This document shows positions 25,291-34,252 of a stretch of DNA of 44,181 nt, piece after piece. Under the pieces are notes generated by a model. It saw only the letters and a program-made list of their open reading frames with translations. It was not told the DNA's origin and ran no database searches. Source of the DNA: Chlorobiales bacterium Clorobi_01 (GTDB lineage: Bacteria; Bacteroidota; Chlorobiia; Chlorobiales; Chlorobiaceae); the NCBI GenBank assembly GCA_001602925.1, contig LUZT01000012.1:1-44181 (forward strand), written 5' to 3'. Every line of letters begins with the position of its first letter. The stretch's first letter is position 1. The translations under genes were made by a program, and so were the position numbers.

Positions 25291-25318
25291 AAAAGGCTGC
25301 CTCACCGGGCAGCCTTTT
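25291..25318 (+). terminator. Terminator of bchU
   Basis: AAAAGGCTGCC (25291-25301) pairs perfectly with GGCAGCCTTTT (25308-25318), an 11-bp stem with a 6-nt loop, 42 bp after the bchU stop. The A/T flanks allow it to work for both strands, so it may also end the leftward CoA-transferase transcript, whose stop is at 25407. Confidence 0.85.
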
Positions 25319-25406
25319 CTCGTATAGGGCTTATTTGACCGTACTCTTCAAAGACGACAGGTTCGAGACCTGCCCTTACGCGTTCATCGGCACTTTTCCC
25401 AATTCA

Positions 25407-26702
25407 TCAATCGATCAGGCAATTGCTTTTACGCCCATACAACTCGTGGGCTGTGCGAAGGATCTCTTCGCGGAAGTCGGGGTGGGCGATGGTGGCAAGT
25501 GCTTCAGCTCGCTGGCGGAGGTTCTTGCCATGCAGATTGACGATGCCGTATTCGGTGACGACGTACTGCACGTGCGCCCTTGTGGTCACGACACCTGCGC
25601 CGGGCTTGAGCTGCGTCACGATGCGCGACTCCCCCTTGCGCGTCGTGGCTGGCAGGGCGATGATCGGCTTGCCGCCAGGCGAGAGCGCCGCGCCACGGAT
25701 GAAGTCCATCTGGCCGCCGACGCCGGAGAAGTGCCGGATACCGATCGAATCGGCACACACCTGGCCGGTCATGTCGATCTCGATGGCGCTGTTGATGGCC
25801 GTTACCTTCGGATTTTTGCGAATCTCCTTTGTGTCGTTGATATAGTCCGAGCCGAACATTTCGACCAGCGGGTTGTCATCCACGAAATCGTAGAGTTTTC
25901 GGGTGCCAACAAGGAAGCTCGCCACAATGATCTCGTTGTGCGTTTTCTTGCAGCGTCCATTCACCACCCCCTTTTCGACCAGTTCGACCACACCGTCCGA
26001 GAACATCTCAGAGTGGATGCCAAGGTCCTTGTGCCCCGTCAAAGCGGCGAGCGTGGCGTCAGGAATCGCGCCAATGCCCATCTGTAGCGTCGCGCCGTCC
26101 TCGACGATGGAGGCGATATGCTGGCCGATCTGTCGCTCGATATCGGTCAGCTCGTGGCGCGGCGTCTCCGGCAGCGGATCGTCCACCTCGACCAGCGAAT
26201 GAATCTTGCTGACATGCAGCAGTCCTTCGCCGTGGGTGCGGGGCATGTTCGGGTTCACCTGGGCGATGACGTGCCGGGCGGTATGCACGGCGGCGCGGGC
26301 CGCATCGACCGACACCCCGAGCGAGCAGTAGCCGTGACGGTCGGGCGGCGAAACGTGCACCAGTGCCACGTCGAGCGGCATGACTCCGTCGTAGAACATC
26401 GCGGGCACGTCGCTCAGGAAAATCGGGATGGCATCGGCGTAGCCGCACTGCACCGCCGAACGGACGTTCCTTCCGACAAAGAAGGCGTTGAGTCTGAAGC
26501 TCTCCTGAAATTCAGGTCTGACATACGGTGCGTCGCCTTCGGTGTGCAGGCTGACGATCTCGACGTCACGCAGATGGCTGGCGCGGCTGACCATCGCCTC
26601 GATCAGCCTGCGGGGCGTTGCCGCCGCGGTGTGCAGAAAAACCCTGTCTCCCGACTTGATGGCCATGACGGCCTTTTCTGCGGATATTGTCCGGTAACTC
26701 AT
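25407..26702 (-). CDS. CoA-transferase of the acetyl-CoA hydrolase / 4-hydroxybutyrate CoA-transferase family
   Basis: A 431-residue class I CoA-transferase. Blocks include SPPDRHGYCSLGVSVDAAR, a glycine-rich LQMGIGAIPDATL, HSEMFSDGVVEL with the probable nucleophile Glu232, and FSGVGGQMDFIRGA. Relatives move CoA between acetate and succinyl-CoA, 4-hydroxybutyrate or butyrate, and some hydrolyse acetyl-CoA. A green sulfur bacterium could use it to take up acetate or other acids, but the substrate is not decidable from sequence. AAGGAG lies 10 nt before the ATG. It is downstream of ftsZ on the same strand, separated by 150 bp and a hairpin, so probably has its own promoter. Confidence 0.88.
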   Translation of the reverse strand: MSYRTISAEKAVMAIKSGDRVFLHTAAATPRRLIEAMVSRASHLRDVEIVSLHTEGDAPYVRPEFQESFRLNAFFVGRNVRSAVQCGYADAIPIFLSDVPAMFYDGVMPLDVALVHVSPPDRHGYCSLGVSVDAARAAVHTARHVIAQVNPNMPRTHGEGLLHVSKIHSLVEVDDPLPETPRHELTDIERQIGQHIASIVEDGATLQMGIGAIPDATLAALTGHKDLGIHSEMFSDGVVELVEKGVVNGRCKKTHNEIIVASFLVGTRKLYDFVDDNPLVEMFGSDYINDTKEIRKNPKVTAINSAIEIDMTGQVCADSIGIRHFSGVGGQMDFIRGAALSPGGKPIIALPATTRKGESRIVTQLKPGAGVVTTRAHVQYVVTEYGIVNLHGKNLRQRAEALATIAHPDFREEILRTAHELYGRKSNCLID

Positions 26703-26816
26703 GATACGTTGACTCCTTTTTGAACTGGTTACAGCTCCGCCTCTCCCCCGTGATTCTGGCGATTAGCCCCAAAGGACGGCGATGCTCATGGATAGTGGTA
26801 AACGATAGGGGGCGAG

Positions 26817-26846
26817 CCGGGAAAAGCGGCTGCGCCCTTTTCCCGG
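26817..26846. terminator. Hairpin behind ftsZ (end of dcw cluster)
   Basis: CCGGGAAAAG (26817-26826) and CTTTTCCCGG (26837-26846) are a perfect 10-bp inverted repeat, extended by GGC/GCC inside with one bulged base and a 3-nt loop. It starts 7 nt after the ftsZ stop. There is no U-run behind it in the leftward direction, so it may be a factor-dependent terminator or an RNA-stabilising hairpin rather than a standard intrinsic terminator. Confidence 0.6.
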
Positions 26847-26852
26847 ATTGCT

Positions 26853-28157
26853 TCATTGCAGTGGCGGATTGTTTTTCCGGCGAAGATAGGCCGGAGTATC
26901 GGTAGCGCCTTTCTGTATCTGCTCGTCTTCGTCGCTCTGGCCGGGCATGGGGTCCGATCCGCCCGAAGGACGCGATCCGGCGGTGCTGCACGCTCGACCA
27001 ATATCGAATGGCTCCTGAATAGAGCGGCTTTTTCTGATGTAGGCGGGAATTCTCATGTCCTCGACCACCTGTTCGGGATAGCCTGAGGATTGAACGAGAC
27101 GTCCGAAACCCTGCACGTGGTGGGCTTTAGGCGGCGTCTTCTCCTGCTGTCCGGAGGACGAAGCGGGTTGTCGCTCCTCTCCCGGTTCAACTCTCTTGAA
27201 ACCGGTGACAATCACCGTGACCCGGATTTCGCCCGATACCTGCGGCTCATCGACATAGCCATTGATGATCTTGGCATCGCTGCCAACCTGCTCTTCGATG
27301 TAGTTCATGGCATCAGCGATGTCGCGCATGGTCACGTCGCCCGTGATGTTGACCAGCACCCCCTTGGCGCCGCGCATCTTGACCCCCTCCATCAACGGAC
27401 TGGTGACCGCATCCGACGCGGCTTTCAGTGCGCGACGCTCTCCGGCAGCGGCGGCAGAACCCATGACCGCGTCACCCGCACTCTGCATAATGCTCCGGAC
27501 GTCTGCGAAATCGACGTTGACGTGGCCGTGGTGGGTAATGATGTCGGCGATACCCTTGACCGCCCGGAACAGCACGTCATTCGCCATGTTGTAGGCCTCG
27601 GTGGCGCTGACGCCTTCATCGGCGATGCTCAGGATTTTTTCGTTCTCGACGATGATGAGCGTGTCGATATACTTGCGCAGTTCGGTGATGCCGCCGTCGG
27701 CGATACGCGCCTTGATCTGCCCCTCGAAGCTGAAGGGGCGGGTGACGACGCCAATGGTAAGGATGCCCATATTGCGGGCGATGGAGGCGACGACCGGCGC
27801 AGCGCCGGTGCCGGTGCCCTTGCCCATGCCAGCCGCGATAAAGACGAGGTCGGCCCCCCGCAACTGCATGGCGATCAGCTCGCGATCATCCTCGGCAGCG
27901 AGACGTCCTTTGGACGGATCGGCACCGGCGCCCAAACCGTTGGTCGCTTTTTTACCGATCTGCACCCGGATCGGGGCTTTCGAGTTCAGCAAGGCCTGAC
28001 GGTCAGTGTTGAAAACAACGAACTCGGCGCCGCTTATCTTCCGGTCCATCATATTGTTGACAGCATTGCCGCCGCATCCGCCGACGCCGACAATCTTGAT
28101 ATTGACTCCGCTGCCCTGATCGCTGTCGAACAGGCCTGGATCGAGTTCGAATGCCAT
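26853..28157 (-). CDS. ftsZ: Cell division protein FtsZ
   Basis: A 434-residue bacterial tubulin that forms the division ring. The GTP-binding tubulin signature GMGKGTGTG is at residues 110-118, and the T7 synergy loop NVDFADV at 214-220 supplies the catalytic acids. After the core (about residue 325) comes a long Pro/Ser/Gln-rich linker, and the C-terminal peptide DTPAYLRRK, which binds FtsA, ends in a short tail. The length is above the usual 380 because of the linker. It is the last gene of the dcw cluster, 46 bp after ftsA. Confidence 0.97.
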   Translation of the reverse strand: MAFELDPGLFDSDQGSGVNIKIVGVGGCGGNAVNNMMDRKISGAEFVVFNTDRQALLNSKAPIRVQIGKKATNGLGAGADPSKGRLAAEDDRELIAMQLRGADLVFIAAGMGKGTGTGAAPVVASIARNMGILTIGVVTRPFSFEGQIKARIADGGITELRKYIDTLIIVENEKILSIADEGVSATEAYNMANDVLFRAVKGIADIITHHGHVNVDFADVRSIMQSAGDAVMGSAAAAGERRALKAASDAVTSPLMEGVKMRGAKGVLVNITGDVTMRDIADAMNYIEEQVGSDAKIINGYVDEPQVSGEIRVTVIVTGFKRVEPGEERQPASSSGQQEKTPPKAHHVQGFGRLVQSSGYPEQVVEDMRIPAYIRKSRSIQEPFDIGRACSTAGSRPSGGSDPMPGQSDEDEQIQKGATDTPAYLRRKNNPPLQ

Positions 28158-28203
28158 ACTCTCTATTCCTTGTTTTTCCTGTCGTTACAGGTAACTATCT
28201 CTG

Positions 28204-29529
28204 CTACAACTGATCCCAAAACTTTTTCAGACGGTCAACAAACTTCTTTCCGGTTGGCGGGGTATCGGGACTCTGCTCGGGACTCTGTTGAGCCTGCGAG
28301 GGTTCAGGAGAAGACGTAACCGGCTCCTGAGTCTGCCCGGACGGTGCCGGGGCAACCTCTCCGTAATCCTGGTACAGATTGTTCTGCAGCGAGTGAGCTA
28401 CCAGACCCATCACCGTTGCGTACATCGGGTTGTTGACCGCATCCTTGATGCCGCCCGAAACCCCTTCCGGATAGCCCGTGCGCACATCGAGTCCGAGAAT
28501 ATCCCTGGCCAGCTCGCCCGTACCGGGCAGAAGCGCGCCACCACCGGTGATGATAACCCCGGCATTGAGATAGTCGTAATAGCCCGAGCGCTTGATGATG
28601 TCTCGCACCAGTTCGAAAATCTCCATCATGCGGGCTTCGATGATCACCGTCAGGGAGCTTTTCGGGAACGACTTGCTCGGCCGTCCCTCGATGCCCTCGA
28701 TCAGAATCTCCTCCTCCTTGTCGAGCACCTTCGCATAGGCGCATCCGTGCTGGATCTTGATCTCTTCAGCCACGTCGTTGAGTGCCTTGATGCCATAGGC
28801 CACATCGTGAGTCACATCGTTGGCCGCAACCTTGATCACCTCGGAGTAACGGATCGCGCCGTCGATGTAGATGGCCACCTCGGTGGTGCCTCCGCCGATG
28901 TCGATCACCACCACGCCGCTCCGCTTCTCGCTCTCCTTCATCACGGCGAGACCGGAGGCCACCGGCTCGAAGGTCATGGCGCTGACTTCGAGGCCTGCCT
29001 TTTCGATGCACTGCTTGATGTTGCGGATCTTGGTCCGAAGTCCAACGACGATGTAGGCGCTGCCGCGCATGATCGTTCCGGCCATGCCGATCGGATCGAG
29101 CACGCCATCCTGGTCATCGACGATGAACTCCTGTGGAATGACGTGGATGATCTCGTGGTCGATGTCGAGATAGCGGATGTTGGTTTTGGCCTTTTCGAGG
29201 AAGCGCCGCACATCGGACTCGTTGACGATGCCGGTCTGGTTGACGCTGATTTCGGAGTTGCTGTAGATGCAGTGGACGTGCGCGCCGGAGATGCCGACGT
29301 TGACCCCCTTGATTTTGATCGAAGATTCTCGCTCAGCATCGGCCACAGCTTTGCTGATGGCGTCAACCGTCTTGTTGATGTTGACGACCGTCGCCCGTTG
29401 CAGACCGTCGGAGTTGGCGCGTCCCTTGCCGAGGACGTTGAGTTTGCCGACGTCATCCTTTTCGGCGACAACGACGCAGACCTTGGTTGTTCCTATATCG
29501 AGACCGATTACAATATTGCTCTTCGGCAT
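28204..29529 (-). CDS. ftsA: Cell division protein FtsA
   Basis: An actin-like ATPase of 441 residues that anchors FtsZ to the membrane. The phosphate-1 motif IGLDIGTTKVC is near the N-terminus, the phosphate-2 motif VVVIDIGGGTTEVAIY in the middle, and the adenosine motif GVIITGGGALLPG follows. A Pro/Ser/Gln-rich stretch (about residues 390-425) separates the core from the C-terminal amphipathic membrane-anchoring helix KKFVDRLKKFWDQL. I take ATG 29527-29529 as start, because it gives the normal MPKSNIVIG N-terminus. A TTG six codons earlier (29547) overlaps the ftsQ stop and is the alternative. Neither has a clear ribosome site. Confidence 0.95.
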   Translation of the reverse strand: MPKSNIVIGLDIGTTKVCVVVAEKDDVGKLNVLGKGRANSDGLQRATVVNINKTVDAISKAVADAERESSIKIKGVNVGISGAHVHCIYSNSEISVNQTGIVNESDVRRFLEKAKTNIRYLDIDHEIIHVIPQEFIVDDQDGVLDPIGMAGTIMRGSAYIVVGLRTKIRNIKQCIEKAGLEVSAMTFEPVASGLAVMKESEKRSGVVVIDIGGGTTEVAIYIDGAIRYSEVIKVAANDVTHDVAYGIKALNDVAEEIKIQHGCAYAKVLDKEEEILIEGIEGRPSKSFPKSSLTVIIEARMMEIFELVRDIIKRSGYYDYLNAGVIITGGGALLPGTGELARDILGLDVRTGYPEGVSGGIKDAVNNPMYATVMGLVAHSLQNNLYQDYGEVAPAPSGQTQEPVTSSPEPSQAQQSPEQSPDTPPTGKKFVDRLKKFWDQL

Positions 29530-29543
29530 GAGGAGTTTTGAGT

Positions 29544-30464
29544 TCAATGGTGTTCATCGGGAAGTTGGCCACTCGCAGGCGGGGCAACCGGCGCCGCTGT
29601 AGAATCTGCGGACTCTGCTTCGCTCACAGGTGATGAGGCGAACACTCTCTCCCGGAAACGAAGATCGACCGAGTCGTAACAATCGATACCTTTTTTTGCA
29701 ACAACCTTTTGCCAGAATATCTCGAATTTTTTCAATTTTTCCTTGAAATTACCGTCATTGCCGATAACAAACCGTATCGGCGAACCAGCCACCGTGAACC
29801 ATGTCTGGTTGTCCCGGGTGAGATGAATGCCAGATACCATCATCCGGGCGTAGGTGCTCTGGCCAAAGGCGTCGAGCAGGGCGAAAAGGAGACTCCGATC
29901 TTTTGCGTTCAGCTGGCGCACTCCTCCAGCCCGCACGCCATAAACCGTTACGAGCCGGAACCGTCCCGAGACTTTCTCGTCTGGCAACAGATATCCTTCG
30001 GTATCGATAATCAGATTCCGGCCCGCGTCAGCGACCAGAGCCGCCGGACGCCGTTCCTCGATCCTGACCCGCAGAATGCCATTCAGCTCCTTGCTGATTT
30101 GCATCTGTCTGATATAAGATTCCGGTGCAAGCGCCCGGCGGACATCGTCGATTCTGACCTCGTCCAGATTTTCTCCCTTGAAGCGGTTCAGACGGCGCTC
30201 GATGCCGGAAGCGGGAATCAGCGAAACGCCGCTGACCACCACCCGGTTGACCGTCACTTGCCGTTTCCATTGCGTCGCGTACCACGAGAGTGCCGCGACG
30301 GCAATGAGCAGCAGCGTGGCGAAGGTCATCATCACCGGCGTGGTGCTGAAAAGTCGGCGCAGCTTGCCACTGCGAGGACGCACCGGTTCAGGCGCGTCAA
30401 GGTCCGGCAGCTCCGGATCTTTCAGCAGTTCCTCGCTCCGCTGTTCATGTTTCGGACGAGCCAT
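29544..30464 (-). CDS. ftsQ: Cell division protein FtsQ
   Basis: A bitopic divisome protein of 306 residues. A basic cytoplasmic N-terminus (about 1-40) is followed by a membrane helix (MMTFATLLLIAVAALSWYAT, about 44-63), a POTRA domain (VTVNRVVVSGVSLIPASGIE onward) and the FtsQ beta domain. The Ala/Pro/Ser-rich tail at the end is not conserved. The start at 30462-30464 has AGGAG 8 nt before it; an upstream in-frame ATG (30491) lacks one. FtsQ joins FtsL and its partner to control FtsWI. It lies between murC (36 bp) and ftsA. Confidence 0.9.
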   Translation of the reverse strand: MARPKHEQRSEELLKDPELPDLDAPEPVRPRSGKLRRLFSTTPVMMTFATLLLIAVAALSWYATQWKRQVTVNRVVVSGVSLIPASGIERRLNRFKGENLDEVRIDDVRRALAPESYIRQMQISKELNGILRVRIEERRPAALVADAGRNLIIDTEGYLLPDEKVSGRFRLVTVYGVRAGGVRQLNAKDRSLLFALLDAFGQSTYARMMVSGIHLTRDNQTWFTVAGSPIRFVIGNDGNFKEKLKKFEIFWQKVVAKKGIDCYDSVDLRFRERVFASSPVSEAESADSTAAPVAPPASGQLPDEHH

Positions 30465-30500
30465 ACTTGTTGCTCCTGTTATGCCAGTCAACGGCGGAGA

Positions 30501-31919
30501 TCATGACGCCGTTGCGTCTGCGTTGCTGCGCGTCTCCGTGCACCACGCGGCGAATCGCGCGGCCAGATGCGTGATGTCGCCCGCCCCCATGAAGAGGAAA
30601 AGCGTCTCCGGCGCGGCCTCCGCCTGAAGCGCCGCGAGCAGCGCTTCGTGCTCTTCGGTGAACACTACGTTTTTCGCCCCGGCGGTTCTCGATGCCTCGG
30701 CCACCAACTCACCGGTGATACTGGGATAGTCCTCGGCCTTCTCGCGCGACGGGTAGATGCCCGCCACGTAAACCGTGTCGGCGCGGGAGAGCGCCCAGCC
30801 GAACTCACCGGCGAACTCCGCTGTCCGCGAGTAAAGATGCGGCTGGAAAACCGCCACGATGCGGTGTTCTTTCCATCCGTCGCGGGCTGCCCGGACGGTC
30901 GCCTTCACCTCGGAGGGGTGATGCGCGTAATCGTCGATGACGAGCACGCCGTCAGCGCCCCGGTACTTGACCTGGAAGCGGCGGCGCATCCCGCTGTACC
31001 TGGCCAGGCCAGCGATGATCCGCTCCGGCGGCAGGCCGATTTCGAGGCCGACCGAGAAGGCCGCCAGCGCGTTGAGCACGTTATGCCTGCCGGGCACGTT
31101 GAGCCGTACGCCGGGGTAGCGCTCGCCAAATGCCTCGACGGTAAAGGTGCTGCCCCCATCGCCGGGTTCGATCCCCGAAGCCATCACATCGGCGTGCTCC
31201 TCGATGCCGAAGGTGGTGTAGCGGCGATTCAGCCGGGGAATGATACGCCGGATCTCCGGCCAGTCAACGCAGCAGATGACCCGCCCGTAAAACGGCACCT
31301 TGTTGGCAAACTCCGCGAAGCAGTCGCGCAGGTTGTCCATCGTGCCGTAGGTGTCCATGTGCTCCGATTCGAGGCTGTTCAGGACGGCTATGGTCGGCGT
31401 GAGTTTGAGGAACGCGCGGTCGTACTCGTCGGCCTCGATCACCATGTACTTGCCCTCGCCGACCACCGTGCTTCCCTTGAGGTAGTCCGACACGCCGCCG
31501 ATCATCACTGTCGGCGACTGGCCCGCTTCGAGCAGCATGGTGGCGACCATCGCGGTCGTGGTGGTCTTGCCGTGGGTGCCCGAGACGCAGATGCCAGATT
31601 TGTGGCGCATCAGCTCGCCGAGCATCTCGTCGCGCTTGATGACCGGAATGCCGAGCTTCTGCGCGGCGAGAATTTCGACGTTGCTCTCGGGACGCACTGC
31701 CGAGGAGTAGACGACAACGTCGCTCGCGCCGACGTTTTCGGCCTGGTGCCCCTGATGGATCACCGCGCCAAGTTCGCGAAGCTTGTCGATCACCTCGCCC
31801 GAAGCCAGATCGGAGCCGCTGACCGCAAAGCCAGATTTCAGCAGCAGTTCGGCGATGGCGCTCATCCCCGCGCCGCCGATGCCGACGATATGCACATTCC
31901 TCGTTTTTCCCAGTTCCAT
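30501..31919 (-). CDS. murC: UDP-N-acetylmuramate--L-alanine ligase
   Basis: A 472-residue Mur ligase that adds L-Ala to UDP-MurNAc. The N-terminal UDP-binding motif [14 protein letters not shown] is at 10-23, the ATP loop GTHGKTTT at 114-121, and the central domain continues to the C-terminal FQPHLYSRT block typical of MurC. The start is ATG 31917-31919, with AAGGAG 8 nt upstream. A GTG three codons earlier would place the ribosome site too close. murB and ddl, which often follow murC, are absent here. Confidence 0.96.
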   Translation of the reverse strand: MELGKTRNVHIVGIGGAGMSAIAELLLKSGFAVSGSDLASGEVIDKLRELGAVIHQGHQAENVGASDVVVYSSAVRPESNVEILAAQKLGIPVIKRDEMLGELMRHKSGICVSGTHGKTTTTAMVATMLLEAGQSPTVMIGGVSDYLKGSTVVGEGKYMVIEADEYDRAFLKLTPTIAVLNSLESEHMDTYGTMDNLRDCFAEFANKVPFYGRVICCVDWPEIRRIIPRLNRRYTTFGIEEHADVMASGIEPGDGGSTFTVEAFGERYPGVRLNVPGRHNVLNALAAFSVGLEIGLPPERIIAGLARYSGMRRRFQVKYRGADGVLVIDDYAHHPSEVKATVRAARDGWKEHRIVAVFQPHLYSRTAEFAGEFGWALSRADTVYVAGIYPSREKAEDYPSITGELVAEASRTAGAKNVVFTEEHEALLAALQAEAAPETLFLFMGAGDITHLAARFAAWCTETRSNADATAS

Positions 31920-31931
31920 GGGGAGCACTCC

Positions 31932-33026
31932 TTATGATTTTGATAGCGCGATGATTCTTTCCGCGAGCGTCGCCGCCGCGCCGGGATGACCCTCCCGCCG
32001 GGCCGCCGCGCCCATTTGCGCAAGCTTGTCGCGGTCGCGGAGCAGCGCGAGGATCGCGTCGAACGACGCTTCTTCGCCGATTTTCGAGTCGTCGATCATG
32101 ATCGACGCGCCCGCATTGACCAGTGCCAGCGCGTTGTGGCGCTGGTGATCCGCCGCCGCGTAGGGATAGGGGATCAGCACCGAGGGCTTGCCGAGGTTGG
32201 TCAGCTCGGCAAGGCTCGACGCCCCGGCCCGGCAGAGCACCAGATCGGCTGCTCCGTACGCCTTGCCCATCTCCTGAATGTAGGGACCGATCCAGCGAGT
32301 TGTCGAAGTGCCGATCTCCCCGCGTACCCGGTCGGCGTCGAGCGCGCCGGTCTGCCAGATGAGGTTGATCGTGCCGTCGAGACGATGGCACAGCTTCAGC
32401 ACGGCGTTGTTGATCGCCCGCGCCCCACGGCTCCCGCCGAAGACCAGCAGCGTCGGCAGGCTCCGGTCGAGGCCGAAAAAGTCGAGGCACGACTCCCGGC
32501 TCTCGGCGGGAAACTCCCGCGCCGGATTCCCGGTCACGAACACCGAGGATTTATTGCCGAAAAACTTCCGGCTCTCCTCGAACGACAGATGCACCTCCGT
32601 CGCCATGCGCGCCAGCAGTCGCGTCGTCACTCCCGGAAAAGCGTTCTGCTCCTGAATCAGCGTCTTGCGCCCCGAAAGCTGCGCGGCGAGCAGCAGCGGC
32701 GCGCTGACGTAGCCGCCCGTACCCACCACCACGTCGGGGCGTTCCCTGCGGATGAAGGCCATTGCCATGGAGAGTGCCTTTACGAAATCAGCAAGAATCG
32801 CGGTGTTGTCCAACAGTGCGCGCGGGGACAGCCCCCGTTTCAGCCCCCTGACCGGCAGCAGTACGAGCGGATAGCCGAGACGCGGCACCTCGGTGGCCTC
32901 GATTCCGGCGGAGGTGCCTGCGAAGGAGATGCTGATGCCAGGCACCCGCTTCTTCAGCTCCGCCGCCATCGCCACACCGGGGTAAAGGTGCCCGCCGGTG
33001 CCGCCACCTGCGAAGAGCACTTTCAT
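31932..33026 (-). CDS. murG: UDP-GlcNAc:lipid I N-acetylglucosaminyltransferase MurG
   Basis: A 364-residue GT28 glycosyltransferase that makes lipid II from lipid I on the inner membrane face. The N-terminal glycine-rich loop GGGTGGHLYP (residues 7-16) and the UDP-GlcNAc site (RAGASSLAELTNLGKPSVLI, then PYPYAAADHQ) are present. AAAGGAGG lies 6 nt before the ATG, the strongest ribosome site in the cluster. The ATG overlaps the ftsW stop by 4 bp. Confidence 0.97.
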   Translation of the reverse strand: MKVLFAGGGTGGHLYPGVAMAAELKKRVPGISISFAGTSAGIEATEVPRLGYPLVLLPVRGLKRGLSPRALLDNTAILADFVKALSMAMAFIRRERPDVVVGTGGYVSAPLLLAAQLSGRKTLIQEQNAFPGVTTRLLARMATEVHLSFEESRKFFGNKSSVFVTGNPAREFPAESRESCLDFFGLDRSLPTLLVFGGSRGARAINNAVLKLCHRLDGTINLIWQTGALDADRVRGEIGTSTTRWIGPYIQEMGKAYGAADLVLCRAGASSLAELTNLGKPSVLIPYPYAAADHQRHNALALVNAGASIMIDDSKIGEEASFDAILALLRDRDKLAQMGAAARREGHPGAAATLAERIIALSKS

Positions 33027-34252
33027 AAGGAACCTCCTTTCGATTCGAGCAGCGCCTGCGCCCGCTCGATGGTTTCGACCTTTTTCCGGTAACGTGAAAT
33101 GCTGACCAGAAGCCCGATGCCGAGCGAGTTGAACAGCAGCGCCGTGCCGCCGTAGCTGATGAAAGGCAGCGCTACGCCGGTGGTCGGCATGAGGTGGCTG
33201 GCCACGGCGATGTTGATGAAGGCGAAAAACACAATGGCGAAGGTGACGCCGATGGCGACGTAGCGTCCGAAAAGGTCGGGAGCGTGCTTGGCGATGATGA
33301 TGCCACAGGCAAACAGCCCGGAAAAAAGCAACAGGATAACCAGTGCACCGATGAAACCGTACTCCTCGCCGATGATGACAAAGACAAAGTCGTTATACGA
33401 CAACGGCAGGTAAAGCTCCCGCTGTTTGCTGGCCCCGAGGCCAAGACCGAACAGGCCGCCGTTGCCGAGGCCGAGCAGCGCCTGGCGCACCTGGTAGCTC
33501 AGCTCCTTCTCGCCGCCGCTGAAAGAGACGAGGCGGGCAACACGGTAGGGCGCAGCAATCGCGAAGACTGCCGCAATCGGGATCAGCAGCGAAGCGGTGG
33601 CAAGCAGATACTTGACCCTGATGCCGCCGATGAACATCAGCGTGAAGCCGATGATCGCGATGAGCGAGGCGGTGCTGAAGTTCGGCTCGAGCGCCACCAG
33701 CGCGACAACGATCATCAGGAGCACCAGCATCGGATAGTACCCGTCATGCAGATCCTTGATATACTCTCTCTTTTCAGAGAGCAGCCGGGAAAAGTGAAAA
33801 ATGATGGCGTATTTGGCCAGATCCGAAGCCTGGAACTTCAGCGGCCCAAATCCGAGCCAGCGGGCGGCGCCGTGAATGACATGCGCCAGCTTGAGCAACA
33901 GCAAAATGGCCAACAGACCGATGCTGACAAAAAGAAACAGTTTGCTGATTTTTCTGAAGATATGGTAGTCGATGGTGCCAACCACGAAGATCACCGCCAT
34001 GCCAGCAATGGCAAAAGTGAGCTGCCGCCAGAGGAAGTACTGCGGGTCGGAAAATTTCTGTTCCGCCCACCCGGCTCCGCTACTGTAAACGACGACCACT
34101 CCGATGCACATCAGCAGCGCGACGATCAGGAACAGCAGCTTGCCGGCGATGTCCTCGCCCCGTCCGGTCGAGGGCAGCAGCGACGCCATCGATTCGGCGG
34201 GAGCGTCGTCAAGCTCCAGATCGAAATTCAGCTTAAGGTCATTCAGCTTCAT
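33023..34252 (-). CDS. ftsW: Peptidoglycan glycosyltransferase FtsW
   Basis: A 409-residue SEDS-family polymerase with about ten membrane helices, paired with FtsI to make septal peptidoglycan. Family blocks are GAARWLGFGPLKFQASDLAK (usually FQPSE), NDFVFVIIGEEYGFIGAL with the key Asp, and PFISYGGTALL. The acidic N-terminal cytoplasmic tail (about 38 residues) is longer than in many SEDS proteins. It overlaps murD and murG by 4 bp each. FtsW rather than RodA is chosen from the dcw position. Confidence 0.95.
   Translation of the reverse strand: MKLNDLKLNFDLELDDAPAESMASLLPSTGRGEDIAGKLLFLIVALLMCIGVVVVYSSGAGWAEQKFSDPQYFLWRQLTFAIAGMAVIFVVGTIDYHIFRKISKLFLFVSIGLLAILLLLKLAHVIHGAARWLGFGPLKFQASDLAKYAIIFHFSRLLSEKREYIKDLHDGYYPMLVLLMIVVALVALEPNFSTASLIAIIGFTLMFIGGIRVKYLLATASLLIPIAAVFAIAAPYRVARLVSFSGGEKELSYQVRQALLGLGNGGLFGLGLGASKQRELYLPLSYNDFVFVIIGEEYGFIGALVILLLFSGLFACGIIIAKHAPDLFGRYVAIGVTFAIVFFAFINIAVASHLMPTTGVALPFISYGGTALLFNSLGIGLLVSISRYRKKVETIERAQALLESKGGSL

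Noticed and set aside
25355..25385. A tRNA T-arm-like sequence (CAGGTTCGAGACCTG).
   Set aside because: No acceptor, D or anticodon arms can be built around it; chance hairpin.
26566..26991. Open frames on the - strand spanning the ftsZ 3' end and the CoA-transferase 5' end.
   Set aside because: They overlap both real genes in other frames and cross the hairpin behind ftsZ; no recognisable product.
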